From Clostridia bacterium (GTDB lineage Bacteria; Bacillota; Clostridia; Lachnospirales; Lachnospiraceae), in NCBI GenBank assembly GCA_910576325.1, contig CAJTIM010000014.1:52578-116577 (forward strand): DNA of 64,000 nt, given 5' to 3'. The notes beneath the pieces were generated by a model. That model saw only the letters and a program-made list of their open reading frames with translations, was not told where the DNA came from and did not search any database. This document shows positions 18,971 through 28,192 of this stretch, piece by piece. The position numbers and the translations under genes were made by a program. Positions within the stretch are counted from its first letter, which is position 1, and each line of letters begins with the position of its first letter.

Positions 18971-20821
18971 TTATTTGATAACTGTCAATAAAATCTCGCT
19001 CTTTGCAATCATACCCTCTGTTTCGTTAGGCAGCACATCCAGATATTCATCGGAGTTGGTTACCAGAATGGGTGTTACCAGGGAATATCCCTCCTTCAAA
19101 ATGGCCGCCAGATCTGCCTCCAGCAGAACATCTCCTGCCTTTACCTTCTGGTTCTCCTTTACCTTTACTTCAAAGTGCTTCCCCTGGAGATTGGCTGTGT
19201 CCACTCCTACGTGAATAATGCACTCCACACCGTCCTCGGAGGTGATTCCCACCGCGTGCTTGGTGGGATAAAGTGCTGTCACCGTTCCGTCAAAGGGTGC
19301 CGTCACTACGCCGTCCTCCGGGTCTACGGCAATTCCCTTTCCCATCGTTCCGGATGAGAACACCGCATCCTTTACCTTATCAAGAGGAATCAGCGTTCCG
19401 GTAATCGGTGCATAAATAGCGATATTTTTCTTTTCTCCAACTGCCGGCTGCTTCTCGGCCTTTGTCTCTTCTTTCGGTTCCTCTTTTTCCTCAGAAAGCC
19501 CCAATACCATAACCAGCACAAATCCAAGCCCCGCAGCAACAGCCATCCCTAAGCATACGGCCCAGAAGCCTTCTCCCATAAATACCGGGAGGGACAGAAT
19601 ACAGGAGTTTACATAGGCGGTTGCGCGGCCTCCAAAGGCTCCTACAATGGCTCCGCCTGCTGCGCCCGCTATCATAACGGCAATCAAAGCATTCTTAAAT
19701 TTTAAGAGAATACCGTAGATACCCGGCTCCGTAATTCCAATGAAGGAAGAAATAGCTGTGGATGCTCCTACTGATTTATTTTCACTCTTCTTTGCTCTTA
19801 CCATAACGCCCATGCAGACACCGAACAGAGCCAGTGTTCCCATTGTATTCATGGGAAGCAGAAAGTCATAGCCAAACTGATTCAGATTTTCCATACAGAT
19901 AGCGCCCAGAGACAAATGCATACCGGTAAGCACTACCAAAAGACGGGTTCCGCCTACAATTGCTCCCGCAATAATCGGGGACAAATCATAGAGGAATTTC
20001 ACAATGGTTACAAGGATTCTTGAAATGTAATTTGCCAGGGGCGCGATGCCTATCAATGTCAGAGGCGCCATAATCAGCATAACCAGCATGGGTGTAAAAA
20101 CCAGCCGAAGTACCTTGGGTACTGCCTTATCAATCCACCTATACACAAAACTCAGCACCAGCACGGTCAAAATAATCGGAATACTGCTGGCCGCATACTT
20201 TACAAAGGGAATCGGCACTCCCAGGAAATGCAGCGGAGCTGCTCCTTCCGCAAGACCGGATGTCATAGTCGGATATAAAAGGCATCCGGCAAGTGCCATA
20301 GAACAGGCCGTATCAGTCTTAAACCGCTTGGACGCGGACCATGCTACCAGGAACGGGAAAAAATAAAATACGCAGTCACCGGCAATGGTCAGCACCGTAA
20401 TAAAATCCGAAGCCGCATCAAATCCACAGTAAGAGGTCAGAATCGTAATAAGTCCCTTAATCATACCGGTTCCGGCCAGCATCGGAATGGTAGGAAGAAA
20501 AATTGCAGCCATCGTTTCAAACAAGCCCGTTGCCTTGAATCTTTTCTTCTGGGCAAGGGTTTCTTCATTGTGAATAAAGCCTGTCTTGGCAATCGCCGCA
20601 TCGTATACGGCATTTACCTCATTTCCAATAATAATCTGAAGCTGTTCCGTTTGGTACTGGGCTCCGATAACTCCATCCAATGCTTTGATCTTTTCCAGAT
20701 CAACGGCTGATTTATCCTTCAGATAAAACCGCAGCCTTGTTACACAGTGAAACATTTCCTTAATATTCTCTTTGCCGCCCACTTCCTTCAGAATCTGACC
20801 GGCCAGTTTTTTTGCATCCAT
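18971..20821 (-). CDS. bglP: PTS beta-glucoside transporter, EIIBCA
   Basis: Takes up and phosphorylates beta-glucosides. Order: EIIB with the active Cys in MFHCVTRLRF near residue 26, a long EIIC membrane domain (about 95-460), a charged linker (EEKEEPKEETKAEK) and EIIA with HVGVDTANLQGKHF near residue 545. 616 residues is normal for BglP/BglF fusions. I chose ATG 20821 because GGCGGAG lies just upstream; an in-frame ATG at 20839 lacks a site. Expression should depend on the RAT/terminator at 20867-20934. Confidence 0.94.
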   Translation of the reverse strand: MDAKKLAGQILKEVGGKENIKEMFHCVTRLRFYLKDKSAVDLEKIKALDGVIGAQYQTEQLQIIIGNEVNAVYDAAIAKTGFIHNEETLAQKKRFKATGLFETMAAIFLPTIPMLAGTGMIKGLITILTSYCGFDAASDFITVLTIAGDCVFYFFPFLVAWSASKRFKTDTACSMALAGCLLYPTMTSGLAEGAAPLHFLGVPIPFVKYAASSIPIILTVLVLSFVYRWIDKAVPKVLRLVFTPMLVMLIMAPLTLIGIAPLANYISRILVTIVKFLYDLSPIIAGAIVGGTRLLVVLTGMHLSLGAICMENLNQFGYDFLLPMNTMGTLALFGVCMGVMVRAKKSENKSVGASTAISSFIGITEPGIYGILLKFKNALIAVMIAGAAGGAIVGAFGGRATAYVNSCILSLPVFMGEGFWAVCLGMAVAAGLGFVLVMVLGLSEEKEEPKEETKAEKQPAVGEKKNIAIYAPITGTLIPLDKVKDAVFSSGTMGKGIAVDPEDGVVTAPFDGTVTALYPTKHAVGITSEDGVECIIHVGVDTANLQGKHFEVKVKENQKVKAGDVLLEADLAAILKEGYSLVTPILVTNSDEYLDVLPNETEGMIAKSEILLTVIK

Positions 20822-20866
20822 AATCACTCCGCCTTTCATAAAAATTAGTAAAACAGAAAAATAAAA

Positions 20867-20910
20867 AGACCCAAATTAAAATATCCCTGCCGATACATTA
20901 ATTCAGGTCT
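20867..20910 (-). terminator. Conditional terminator before bglP
   Basis: AGACCTGAATTAA pairs with the TTTAATTTGGGTCT arm, and the stem is followed by TTTTTATTTTT on the minus strand. Its 5' arm overlaps the last bases of the RAT, the arrangement used by BglG-family antiterminators. Confidence 0.85.
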
Positions 20911-20934
20911 TGCCTCCATTACGAGTCACAATCC
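20906..20934 (-). promoter_or_regulatory. RAT (ribonucleic antiterminator) between licT and bglP
   Basis: The minus strand reads GGATTGTGACTCG then AATGGAGGCAAGACC, matching the LicT/SacY target pattern. The first G of the RAT is the last base of the licT stop codon TAG, so the stop and the RNA switch overlap. Confidence 0.88.
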
Positions 20935-21782
20935 TAAGCATTATGTTCTCTCACCCGTTCAATATGAATTGTTAAATACATCTTTTCTTCGTCGCTTACC
21001 TGATATCCAAATTCCAAATAAATATATTTCGCAATCCGCCGTACACATTCATAGGATTTCTTATAATTGTTTTCCACAAGCTCCAAAAGCTGTCTGTCTC
21101 CGTCCGTAGCAGTCAGAGGCTTTTTATCCATCATTCTCTGTACAAAGAACTTCAAATGTGTTACCAGACGGTAATAGTCAAGAGAATCCTCCTGAAACTC
21201 CATCTTGAAGTAGTTGCGGATAATCATCAAGGTATCCTGCACAATCCGCGTTCTCTGCACGGTATCCTCCATAGAGCCGTTCATGCCTGCATTTACAAAA
21301 TGAAATGCAATGAAGCCTGCCTCATCCTCCGGAAGTTCTGTCTCAAAAGTCTTGTTAATCAGTTCAAGAGCCTCCAGAGCAGCCTCATATTCTCTGCGGT
21401 ACATCATCTTTGTTTCCGTCAGAAGCTGATTCTTTATCAACATTCCTTCCCGGTATCTCTGTACGCTGAAGTGAATATGATCCATGAGAGAAAGATAGAT
21501 ATTATCATCAAAATCGTGTTCCAGCTTCTTTCTGGTATTTTCTATGATTTTCTCGGTAATTTCCAGATATTCCCCGGGAATCTCATGTAATATTTTTTGA
21601 AACTTTGCCGCCAGATCCGGAACCTGCTGGGAAAAGATACGCTCAACTTTGTCTTTTTCTATGGTATCTCCCCGTTTTTTCTGAAAAGCAATTCCGCTTC
21701 CCATGACAATAATGTCCTCTCCCTTTTCATTCAGGGAAATAACCACATTATTGTTCAGTACTTTCACTATCTTCAGAACCAT
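20934..21782 (-). CDS. licT: BglG/LicT-family transcriptional antiterminator
   Basis: 282 residues. The CAT RNA-binding domain is at the N-terminus (KIVKVLNNNVVISLN), followed by two PRD domains with regulatory histidines in LMDHIHFSVQRY (about residue 103), FIAFHFVNAG (about 160), VTHLKFFVQR (about 208) and LTIHIERVRE (about 270). The PTS phosphorylates the PRDs and the active protein binds RATs to prevent termination. One RAT lies before its own gene and one after it, so it controls itself and bglP-GH1-HAD. The start is ATG 21782 next to GAGGG. Confidence 0.93.
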   Translation of the reverse strand: MVLKIVKVLNNNVVISLNEKGEDIIVMGSGIAFQKKRGDTIEKDKVERIFSQQVPDLAAKFQKILHEIPGEYLEITEKIIENTRKKLEHDFDDNIYLSLMDHIHFSVQRYREGMLIKNQLLTETKMMYRREYEAALEALELINKTFETELPEDEAGFIAFHFVNAGMNGSMEDTVQRTRIVQDTLMIIRNYFKMEFQEDSLDYYRLVTHLKFFVQRMMDKKPLTATDGDRQLLELVENNYKKSYECVRRIAKYIYLEFGYQVSDEEKMYLTIHIERVREHNA

Positions 21783-21848
21783 CCCTCGCTTTCTGAAGTT
21801 TCCTTCTCTGCTTGTTTAGCCGATAAATATTCCGACAAACAAAAAATA

Positions 21849-21891
21849 CAGGCCACCAAAAGCAATCTACTTCTGCTTTCGGTATTGCCTG
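21849..21891 (-). terminator. Conditional terminator in the licT leader
   Basis: CAGGC with GCCTG and ACCGAAAGCA with TGCTTTTGGT form a long stem, followed on the minus strand by TATTTTTTG. The 5' arm overlaps the RAT at 21880-21908. Confidence 0.85.
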
Positions 21892-21908
21892 CTTCACAGT
21901 AACAATCC
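21880..21908 (-). promoter_or_regulatory. RAT in the licT leader
   Basis: The minus strand reads GGATTGTTACTG then TGAAGCAGGCAATACCG, an almost canonical RAT. It lies about 30 bases after the predicted transcription start, so licT is autoregulated. Confidence 0.9.
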
Positions 21909-21945
21909 TCATCAAGCTGTTTTATTCTTGTAAACGTCTACGTGA

Positions 21946-21975
21946 ATATAATAACACAATAAATATTTCTGTCAA
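21946..21975 (-). promoter_or_regulatory. Promoter of the licT-bgl operon
   Basis: Minus-strand TTGACA (21975-21970) and TTATAT (21951-21946) are 18 bases apart; an alternative -10, ATTATA, gives 17. No CcpA-like palindrome is obvious beside it. Confidence 0.7.
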
Positions 21976-22088
21976 TCTATTTTTATTTTTTTGTGACATT
22001 TCACAATTTTTGTCCTTTGTATTTGTGATATATTACTAAATAGAGTTATTTTAATGTTCAAAGTATCCGATCCATTAACAGAAAGCTC

Positions 22089-22135
22089 TACCCTCAGCAG
22101 ACAAGGGGACACACGCCTCTTGTCCACTGAGGGTA
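22089..22135. repeat. 20-bp inverted repeat at the end of sugar operon 2
   Basis: The arms 22089-22108 and 22116-22135 pair at 18 of 20 positions around ACACACG. There is no strong T-run on either side, so it may be a weak terminator for the operon ending at 22285 or an RNA-stabilising hairpin. The remaining sequence 22136-22284 contains no convincing gene. Confidence 0.65.
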
Positions 22136-22284
22136 TGGTTTATGTATAGAATGTATATGACAAAGCTGTTGAGGAAGATGAAAACATTCCCTTATCTGTT
22201 CAATTATTTAAATCATTTTCAAACAAATATTTAAGGATGCTTCCTTTCTTCTCCTTCAACAGCCTCAGCTATCAAGAAACTATT

Positions 22285-23136
22285 TTACTCAAATTCTTTC
22301 CGCAGGGTATCCTCCATCACCTTAAGGGACGGCTCCACCCCTGTCCAGAGCTTGAAGTTCAGCGCCGCCTGGCAAGCCAGCATCCCCAGGCCGTTGACTG
22401 CTGTTGCTCCCTGCTTTTCCGCTTCTTTTAGAAAGAGGGTATCCACCGGATTAAATACCACATCTGCCGCTGCCATATGAGGTGTAATCCCCTTATAATC
22501 AATGTCCGGCTTCTGATCCCCGTCCGGGTGCAGACCTATGGAGGTGCCGTTAATCAGAATATCCGTATCCTCCGGGATTCTGTGGCAGCTCTCCCATTTT
22601 TCACAGGATGCCTCTGCTTTGGTGTGCTTTTTCAAGGTATCCGCCAACTCCTCGGCCCGTTCCAGAGTGCGGTTCACAACCCGAATGGATACGGCTCCCG
22701 CCAGGGCACATTCTACCGCAATGGCCTTTGCCGCTCCGCCTGCTCCGAGTAAGGTAACTTTTTTACCCTCTAAAGAAATCCCCCGGTTACGCAGCGCCTG
22801 TACAAAGCCCTTGCCGTCTGTGTTCTCGCCGAACAGGGTTCCGTCCTCACGGAGCGCCACCGTATTCACCGCTCCAATGATGCCTGCTGCTTCTGACAGT
22901 TCGTCCAGAAGAGGAATCACCTTGATCTTGTGAGGCATGGTCAGATTGATTCCCTTCATATGCAGGACACGCAGGGAACGCATGGCATCCTCCAGATCAT
23001 CCGGCAGCACTTTCAGGGTCAAATAGCGATAATTGAGTCCCTTTTCCTCAAAGGCGGCCTCCATCGTTACGCCTGTGGGATTGCCGTCTACCGGGTCTCC
23101 GAATACTCCTACCAGATCTGCGCGATAATTTTTCAT
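22285..23136 (-). CDS. Shikimate-dehydrogenase-like (AroE-family) oxidoreductase
   Basis: 283 residues. The dinucleotide loop is GAGGAAKA and the NADP-type NRT follows (VVNRTLERAEEL). Catalytic Lys (NLTMPHK), Asn (GAVNT) and Asp (GENTDG) are kept, as is the end segment GLGMLACQAALNF. The N-terminal substrate loop, normally H-S-x-S-P, reads GNPTGVT, so the two serines that hold shikimate are missing. It is the last gene of an import/hydrolase operon rather than an aromatic-synthesis cluster. I therefore read it as a catabolic dehydrogenase for a related cyclic polyol or acid. A true AroE role is possible but less likely. Confidence 0.75.
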   Translation of the reverse strand: MKNYRADLVGVFGDPVDGNPTGVTMEAAFEEKGLNYRYLTLKVLPDDLEDAMRSLRVLHMKGINLTMPHKIKVIPLLDELSEAAGIIGAVNTVALREDGTLFGENTDGKGFVQALRNRGISLEGKKVTLLGAGGAAKAIAVECALAGAVSIRVVNRTLERAEELADTLKKHTKAEASCEKWESCHRIPEDTDILINGTSIGLHPDGDQKPDIDYKGITPHMAAADVVFNPVDTLFLKEAEKQGATAVNGLGMLACQAALNFKLWTGVEPSLKVMEDTLRKEFE

Positions 23137-23209
23137 ATGATTCCCTTCCTTTCCCTTCGCCTGTTACATGTGCTTTTCTCTATTGTACATCGAAACGGTA
23201 AAAATGGCA

Positions 23210-24397
23210 TCAATTATTTTCCGCCAGCCATTCTTCAAAATAAGCACGCATAAACGGGAACATACTCTCTGCTCCATTTTCCGTAATCACAAAGGATTCC
23301 TCCACCCGGTTGGAACCTCCTTTTAATCCAAACAGGCTGATATCCGTATTGCAGGTCATTCCTGCCTCGAAAACATCCTCTGTATTCTCATCGGGATAAG
23401 GACTTTCGGCCTCCGCACACCCGATGCCATGCAGCGGCGGATATACATCGTACTCGGAAAGACCTTCCCTGCGGAAATAGTCCCGAACCGCTCCGACGAA
23501 ATGCTTCATTGGCTCTCCTGCTTTCAGATAGGGCAGCCCGGCGGCTCCCGCATGAATCAGCACATCAATTACGCGCTTTGTCTCTTTACTGTAATTTCCG
23601 ACCGCAAAGGGAATCTCGCAGGTGGACACATAGCCCTCATACTGAACGGCCAGAGCGCACATAATCATATCTCCGTCCGCAATTATTTTATTCTCCGGTC
23701 TGCCGACAATTTTGGCTGACCGCTCTCCCGAGCCGAAAACAGTAAAGGTAATGTCCTCCGCCCCTTCTCTGCGTGCCGTCCCTTCCGCGATTCCCGCCGC
23801 ATAGCGCTCCGTTTTGCCTATCAAGTCCGCCTCCATCATTGCACGAAATCCTGCCTCCGCAATACGGGCCGCTTCTTTCAGGCAGGCAATTTCATTTTCA
23901 CTTTTTTTCTTTCTCATATCAAAAAATATTTGAGAGCAGTCTGCCAGCTCACATGCAAAGGAATCGGAAATATTCTTAAGAAGCGCTGCCGGCATATCGC
24001 CCATTCCCACAATGCCCAGACGTTTTAATTCACCCACATTCCGAAGTTCCCCGGCCAGTTTATGAAAGCTGGTATAGGAGGCAAAGGGATAGTCAATTGC
24101 ATCCGGCACCGTAACACACAGGAAATCCGGCACAAGCCTCACATCCTCCCACACACTCATTTCCCGGGCCACCTGCTCCCCCTCAGGTGCGCAGAGTACA
24201 ACAGGCTGTCCTGTTTTTCCCATCAGCATGGCGCCGCGTTCAAAAATCGGCCAGTAATTAGAAACATACCGCAGATTTTCTTTCCGGTATTCATCTCCAT
24301 AGACAAAAATACCGTCCATATGCTCCTTTTTCATTCGCTCCCTTATCTTTTCAATCCTCTCTTGAAATTCACTTTTGGGGATACATATTTTGTCCAT
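23210..24397 (-). CDS. M24-family creatinase-like protein without the Asp metal ligands (copy B)
   Basis: 395 residues from ATG 24397, chosen because AAAGGAG stands 8 bases before it; a longer frame from 24448 lacks a site. It has the creatinase N-domain (LRYVSNYWPIFERGAML) and a pita-bread C-domain. Conserved positions show His in PPLHGIG and Glu in SNRVEESFVIT. The two Asp ligands are replaced in MIMCALAVQYEGYVSTCE, and the TIEP-type Glu reads Asp (NTDISLFG). Metal-free hydrolysis, as in creatinase, is possible. It is adjacent to copy A; the two may act as a heteromer or on different substrates. Confidence 0.78.
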   Translation of the reverse strand: MDKICIPKSEFQERIEKIRERMKKEHMDGIFVYGDEYRKENLRYVSNYWPIFERGAMLMGKTGQPVVLCAPEGEQVAREMSVWEDVRLVPDFLCVTVPDAIDYPFASYTSFHKLAGELRNVGELKRLGIVGMGDMPAALLKNISDSFACELADCSQIFFDMRKKKSENEIACLKEAARIAEAGFRAMMEADLIGKTERYAAGIAEGTARREGAEDITFTVFGSGERSAKIVGRPENKIIADGDMIMCALAVQYEGYVSTCEIPFAVGNYSKETKRVIDVLIHAGAAGLPYLKAGEPMKHFVGAVRDYFRREGLSEYDVYPPLHGIGCAEAESPYPDENTEDVFEAGMTCNTDISLFGLKGGSNRVEESFVITENGAESMFPFMRAYFEEWLAENN

Positions 24398-24437
24398 TCT
24401 TTGTCTCCTTTCCATGCGAGCGCTCACATATTTCGTC

Positions 24438-25637
24438 TTATTCCGCACTCCTCATTTCCCGTTCCAGTTCCATCAGCTCTCTGCCGTAATCGGAAAATGA
24501 TTCCGTTCCTTCCTTTGTCACCAGAAAGCCATCCTCGAACCGCACTCCAATCCCGTTTTCGTTGTCCCCCAGATAGATACAGGTGCAAAAGGTCATTCCC
24601 TCCTCCAGAAGAAAATCGGAATTTGATTCAATCCACGGAAATTCTCCTTCCATCAGCCCGGTTCCATGCACCGGCCCGTAAAGAATATGCCGTTCCTGTC
24701 CATGGGCCTTCACCGCCTGGTAATAGGCATTATATACTTCCTTCACATGAACGCCGCTTTTTGCCGTCTCCAGAACAGCCCTCTGTCCTGCCAGGCTTGC
24801 TTCGATCAATGCCTTTTGCTCCGGCTTTGCTTTTCCCATAATTACGGCCCGCCCCATGGTGGAAGCATAGCCCTCATACCGGGCTCCAATCTGAATATGT
24901 ACCAAGTCTCCCGGCTGAATGACTTTCCCTCTGCATCTGCCGATAGCCAGATTGGATCCTTCTCCCGCAAGGATCCAGCAGGGATAGGCTTCTCCCTCCG
25001 CACCCTCCCGGTACATGGCGCCGACCGCAATTCCTCTTACCTGTTCTTCCGTCATTCCCGGCCTTATCTCGTCCAGCACCTTCTTCATGGCACACTGGGT
25101 AATGCGGTAGGCCTCCCGCATACATGCAATCTCAGCAGATGATTTGTTTACCCGCAGCCTGGCCGCCATCATATCCGCCTTTACCAGCTTCGGATTTTCA
25201 AGCTCCCGAAGGGCCTCCTCCAGCGCCAGGTGCACCACATGGGAGATCAGACAGCTCCCCGCAATTCCAATCCTGCGGGGCGCTTTTCCGTTCATAGCCT
25301 CCAGAATCACTTCTGCCATTGTACAAACCCGAGCCTCCGGGTATTCCGGCTCCGAGGATTCCCGAAATGCCAGCACTCTGCGTATCCTTGAGATACGTGA
25401 TACACTCCCTGCAAAAGTCTCACTCTCCGGTCCTATAATCAGTGTGGGCTCGCCCTCTGCCGGAATCAGCACTCCCGCCAGCTCAAAGCTTGGCCAGTAA
25501 TTGCTGTAATAGCGGATATACTGAGGCTCCGCCTCATTGCCGCAGGCAAACAGCAAATCCAAATCTTCGGACTTCATGGCTTCCTGGGTTCTTTTCACCC
25601 GCTCCTCAAATTCTCTTTGTTCAATTTTGGGTTTCAT
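24438..25637 (-). CDS. M24-family creatinase-like protein without the Asp metal ligands (copy A)
   Basis: 399 residues from ATG 25637, which has GGAGG 11 bases upstream; the ATG at 25655 has none. The N-domain motif IRYYSNYWPSFELAGVL matches copy B. His is kept in GPVHGTG and Glu in GVRFEDGFLVT, but the DxG Asp is Gln (VHIQIGARYEG), the second Asp is Thr (YASTMGRA) and the EP Glu is absent (TFCTCIYLG). It lies 53 bases after the permease gene, inside sugar operon 2. Peptidase activity is doubtful; amidino- or amidohydrolase activity is one option. Confidence 0.78.
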   Translation of the reverse strand: MKPKIEQREFEERVKRTQEAMKSEDLDLLFACGNEAEPQYIRYYSNYWPSFELAGVLIPAEGEPTLIIGPESETFAGSVSRISRIRRVLAFRESSEPEYPEARVCTMAEVILEAMNGKAPRRIGIAGSCLISHVVHLALEEALRELENPKLVKADMMAARLRVNKSSAEIACMREAYRITQCAMKKVLDEIRPGMTEEQVRGIAVGAMYREGAEGEAYPCWILAGEGSNLAIGRCRGKVIQPGDLVHIQIGARYEGYASTMGRAVIMGKAKPEQKALIEASLAGQRAVLETAKSGVHVKEVYNAYYQAVKAHGQERHILYGPVHGTGLMEGEFPWIESNSDFLLEEGMTFCTCIYLGDNENGIGVRFEDGFLVTKEGTESFSDYGRELMELEREMRSAE

Positions 25638-25690
25638 ATATCCATATTCCTCCATTTCTTATGTATAATGGCATACCCGCAGGATGCTTT

Positions 25691-26659
25691 TTATACTTTT
25701 TTATAGCTTCCGCCTCTCCAGGCATCAATCAGTACCGCCGCCAGTAAAATAACTCCCTTTATAATCTGCTGCCAGAAGCTGGAGATTCCCAGCATTGTCA
25801 GCCCGTTGGAAATGCTGGTCAGAAGCAGCACGCCCACCAGCGTACCCCAGACATTGCCTTTTCCTCCGTTGATTGAGGTTCCCCCCAGTACACAGGCGGA
25901 AATAATGGTCATTTCGTACCCGTCGCCGGCCGTAGGCAGTCCTGCACCTGACTGAGCCGCCATGAGAATCCCTGATATTCCGGCAAACAGACCGTTAAGC
26001 ACATATACGCTGAGTATTACCCGATCCGTGTTGATACCGGCCAGATAAGCCGCTCTCTGGTTGGATCCCGTTGCATAAAGCTTTCTTCCATAGGCCGTAT
26101 ATTTTGATATGTAAAACATAACGGCATACACCATTGCCATAACAACCAGGATAAAGGGAACCGGTCCCATATAGCCTCTTCCCAGCCAGGTAAACTGCTT
26201 ATTGCTGACCACAATGGAAATTCCGCCGTTGGTAAGATAAGCAATTCCCCGGGTAATGGACATGGTGGCCATGGTTGCAATCATAGGAACAATTTTACCT
26301 TTTGCTACCAGCAGTCCGTTGATCACGCCCACCAGAGAGCCAAGCAGAATTGCGGTCAGTATGGCTGCTCCGATGGGTACACCGGCTTTCAGCATCAACG
26401 CACTTGACATTCCTGTCAGTCCCATAATGGCACCTACGGAAATATCAATGCAGCCGCAGATCAGGACCAGTGTGGTTGCCGCTGCCGTAATTCCCATAAT
26501 TGCCGAGTAAATACCTATGTTAATAAAGTTCTTTCCCGACAGAAAATTCGGCGACAGGAGGGAGAAAATGGCACACAGCGCCACATAAGCTATGCAAATG
26601 GTGATTTCGCTTCCTCCGCCCTTTTTTATTCTGTCCTTTAATGTCATACGCTTCTCCAT
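25691..26659 (-). CDS. Rbs-type ABC transporter permease, operon 2
   Basis: 322 residues, about nine hydrophobic segments and the RbsC signature ICGCIDISVGAIMGL near residue 70. The cytoplasmic coupling loop reads YATGSNQRAAYLAGIN. It forms the membrane channel with the ATPase encoded 20 bases upstream and the binding lipoprotein further up the operon. The ligand is not deducible. Confidence 0.93.
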   Translation of the reverse strand: MEKRMTLKDRIKKGGGSEITICIAYVALCAIFSLLSPNFLSGKNFINIGIYSAIMGITAAATTLVLICGCIDISVGAIMGLTGMSSALMLKAGVPIGAAILTAILLGSLVGVINGLLVAKGKIVPMIATMATMSITRGIAYLTNGGISIVVSNKQFTWLGRGYMGPVPFILVVMAMVYAVMFYISKYTAYGRKLYATGSNQRAAYLAGINTDRVILSVYVLNGLFAGISGILMAAQSGAGLPTAGDGYEMTIISACVLGGTSINGGKGNVWGTLVGVLLLTSISNGLTMLGISSFWQQIIKGVILLAAVLIDAWRGGSYKKV

Positions 26660-26679
26660 ATTATTGATTCATCCCTTTC

Positions 26680-28176
26680 TCATCCCTTGCCTCCTACCGC
26701 AAGCTTCATCAGATTTTCCTGGGTTGCTTCCTCTCTCGGCACTTCTCCCGTTACTCTCCCTTCACTCATAACAAGAATCCGATCCGCCATAGACAATGTC
26801 TCCTGCAGCTCCGAGGAAATCATTATGATCCCCATTCCCTGCCGGCAGAGTTCCTCCATCAGACGGTAGATTTCCGCTTTTGCACCTACGTCAATTCCCC
26901 GGGTAGGATCGTTTAAAATCAGGATTTCCGGTTTTGTCTCCAGCCACCGGGCAATCACTACCTTCTGCTGATTTCCTCCGCTTAAGGAAACAACCTTTGT
27001 TTCTCCGGAGGGTGTCCGTATGCCAAGCTTTTCAATCCAATGCTCCGTGATTTGCTCCTCCGCCTTTTTGTCCACCTTCAAAAATTTCTTCAGTATATCC
27101 ACAACGGAAATGCTGATGTTAAACCGAACCGTATCCGTCAGCATCAGTCCCTCCAGCTTCCGTTCGTTCGGCACATATGCAATGTGATTTTGTATGGCCT
27201 CCTTAGGAGAACGGTTCCGGGTGGTTTTTCCCAGTATCTCTATGGAACCGCTCCGGATATACCGATCCCCGAACAGTCCCCTTACCATACTGGTACGGCC
27301 GGCTCCCATAAGTCCGAACAGGCTTAAGATCTCGCCTCTGTGAAGCCGGAAGCTTACATCCTCCGCTTTCCCGCAGGTCAAATGCTCCACCTTTAAAATG
27401 CACTCCCCCGGCGTCTGCTTTGTGTGAGGATACATGCTGTCCAGCGTCCGCCCCACCATCTCCCTTACAATCCGTTCCTCATCCGCCTCCGATGTCAGGA
27501 AGGATGACACGCTTTTTCCGTCCCGCATAACCTGAATCCGATCTGAAATCTGAAAAATTTCATCCATCCGATGAGAAATGTAGATAATGCCGATTCCCTC
27601 AGCCGCCAGATTTTTCACAATCTTTAGTAGCTGCTCCGTCTCAACACGATTCAGTGCGGAGGTGGGTTCATCCATAACCAGCACCTTCATATTCCGGCTC
27701 ATTGCCTTGGCAATCTCCACCAGCTGCTGCTGGGCCGCTGTCAGTGTATTAATTCTAGCCGTCACGTCAATTTCATCCGTTATGCGGCGAATAAGCTCAT
27801 CGGCTTTTGCATTGGCAGCCTTCCAATCAATAGGGCTGAATTTTCCCCCTTTTCTCGGCAGGGCATTCACAAGAATATTCTCCGTTACGGTCAGCGTCCC
27901 ATAATTATCCAGCTCCTGATAAATAATGCTGATCCCCATATCAATGGCCTCATTCGGCGAATATCCGTCTATCACCCGGCCGTCAAATTCAATTACGCCC
28001 TCATCTTTTACATACGCACCGGAAAGAATTTTTAAAAGCGTGGATTTGCCTGCGCCGTTTTCTCCCACCAGAGCCAGCACCTCTCCCCGATCCAGTGAAA
28101 TGTTTACCTGATCAAGCGCAAGCACTCCGGGAAAGCGCTTTGTAATTTGCTGCATTTTGAGAATCGTTCCGCCCAC
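26680..28176 (-). CDS. ABC transporter ATP-binding protein, operon 2 (RbsA type)
   Basis: 498 residues with tandem ABC domains: GENGAGKS and VLVMDEPTSAL in the first, GLMGAGRTS, LSGGNQQK and LILNDPTRGID in the second. In the second Walker B the usual DEP is NDP, an unusual change of the catalytic Glu position, although the second site of this family is often altered. The start is GTG 28176 with GGGGAG seven bases before it. Confidence 0.94.
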   Translation of the reverse strand: MGGTILKMQQITKRFPGVLALDQVNISLDRGEVLALVGENGAGKSTLLKILSGAYVKDEGVIEFDGRVIDGYSPNEAIDMGISIIYQELDNYGTLTVTENILVNALPRKGGKFSPIDWKAANAKADELIRRITDEIDVTARINTLTAAQQQLVEIAKAMSRNMKVLVMDEPTSALNRVETEQLLKIVKNLAAEGIGIIYISHRMDEIFQISDRIQVMRDGKSVSSFLTSEADEERIVREMVGRTLDSMYPHTKQTPGECILKVEHLTCGKAEDVSFRLHRGEILSLFGLMGAGRTSMVRGLFGDRYIRSGSIEILGKTTRNRSPKEAIQNHIAYVPNERKLEGLMLTDTVRFNISISVVDILKKFLKVDKKAEEQITEHWIEKLGIRTPSGETKVVSLSGGNQQKVVIARWLETKPEILILNDPTRGIDVGAKAEIYRLMEELCRQGMGIIMISSELQETLSMADRILVMSEGRVTGEVPREEATQENLMKLAVGGKG

Positions 28177-28192
28177 TCGATGTCTCCCCTTT

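Noticed and set aside
22140..22284. Possible remnant of a coding gene before the AroE-like gene
   Set aside because: The only open stretch is short, begins after an in-frame stop and has no ribosome site or recognisable match.
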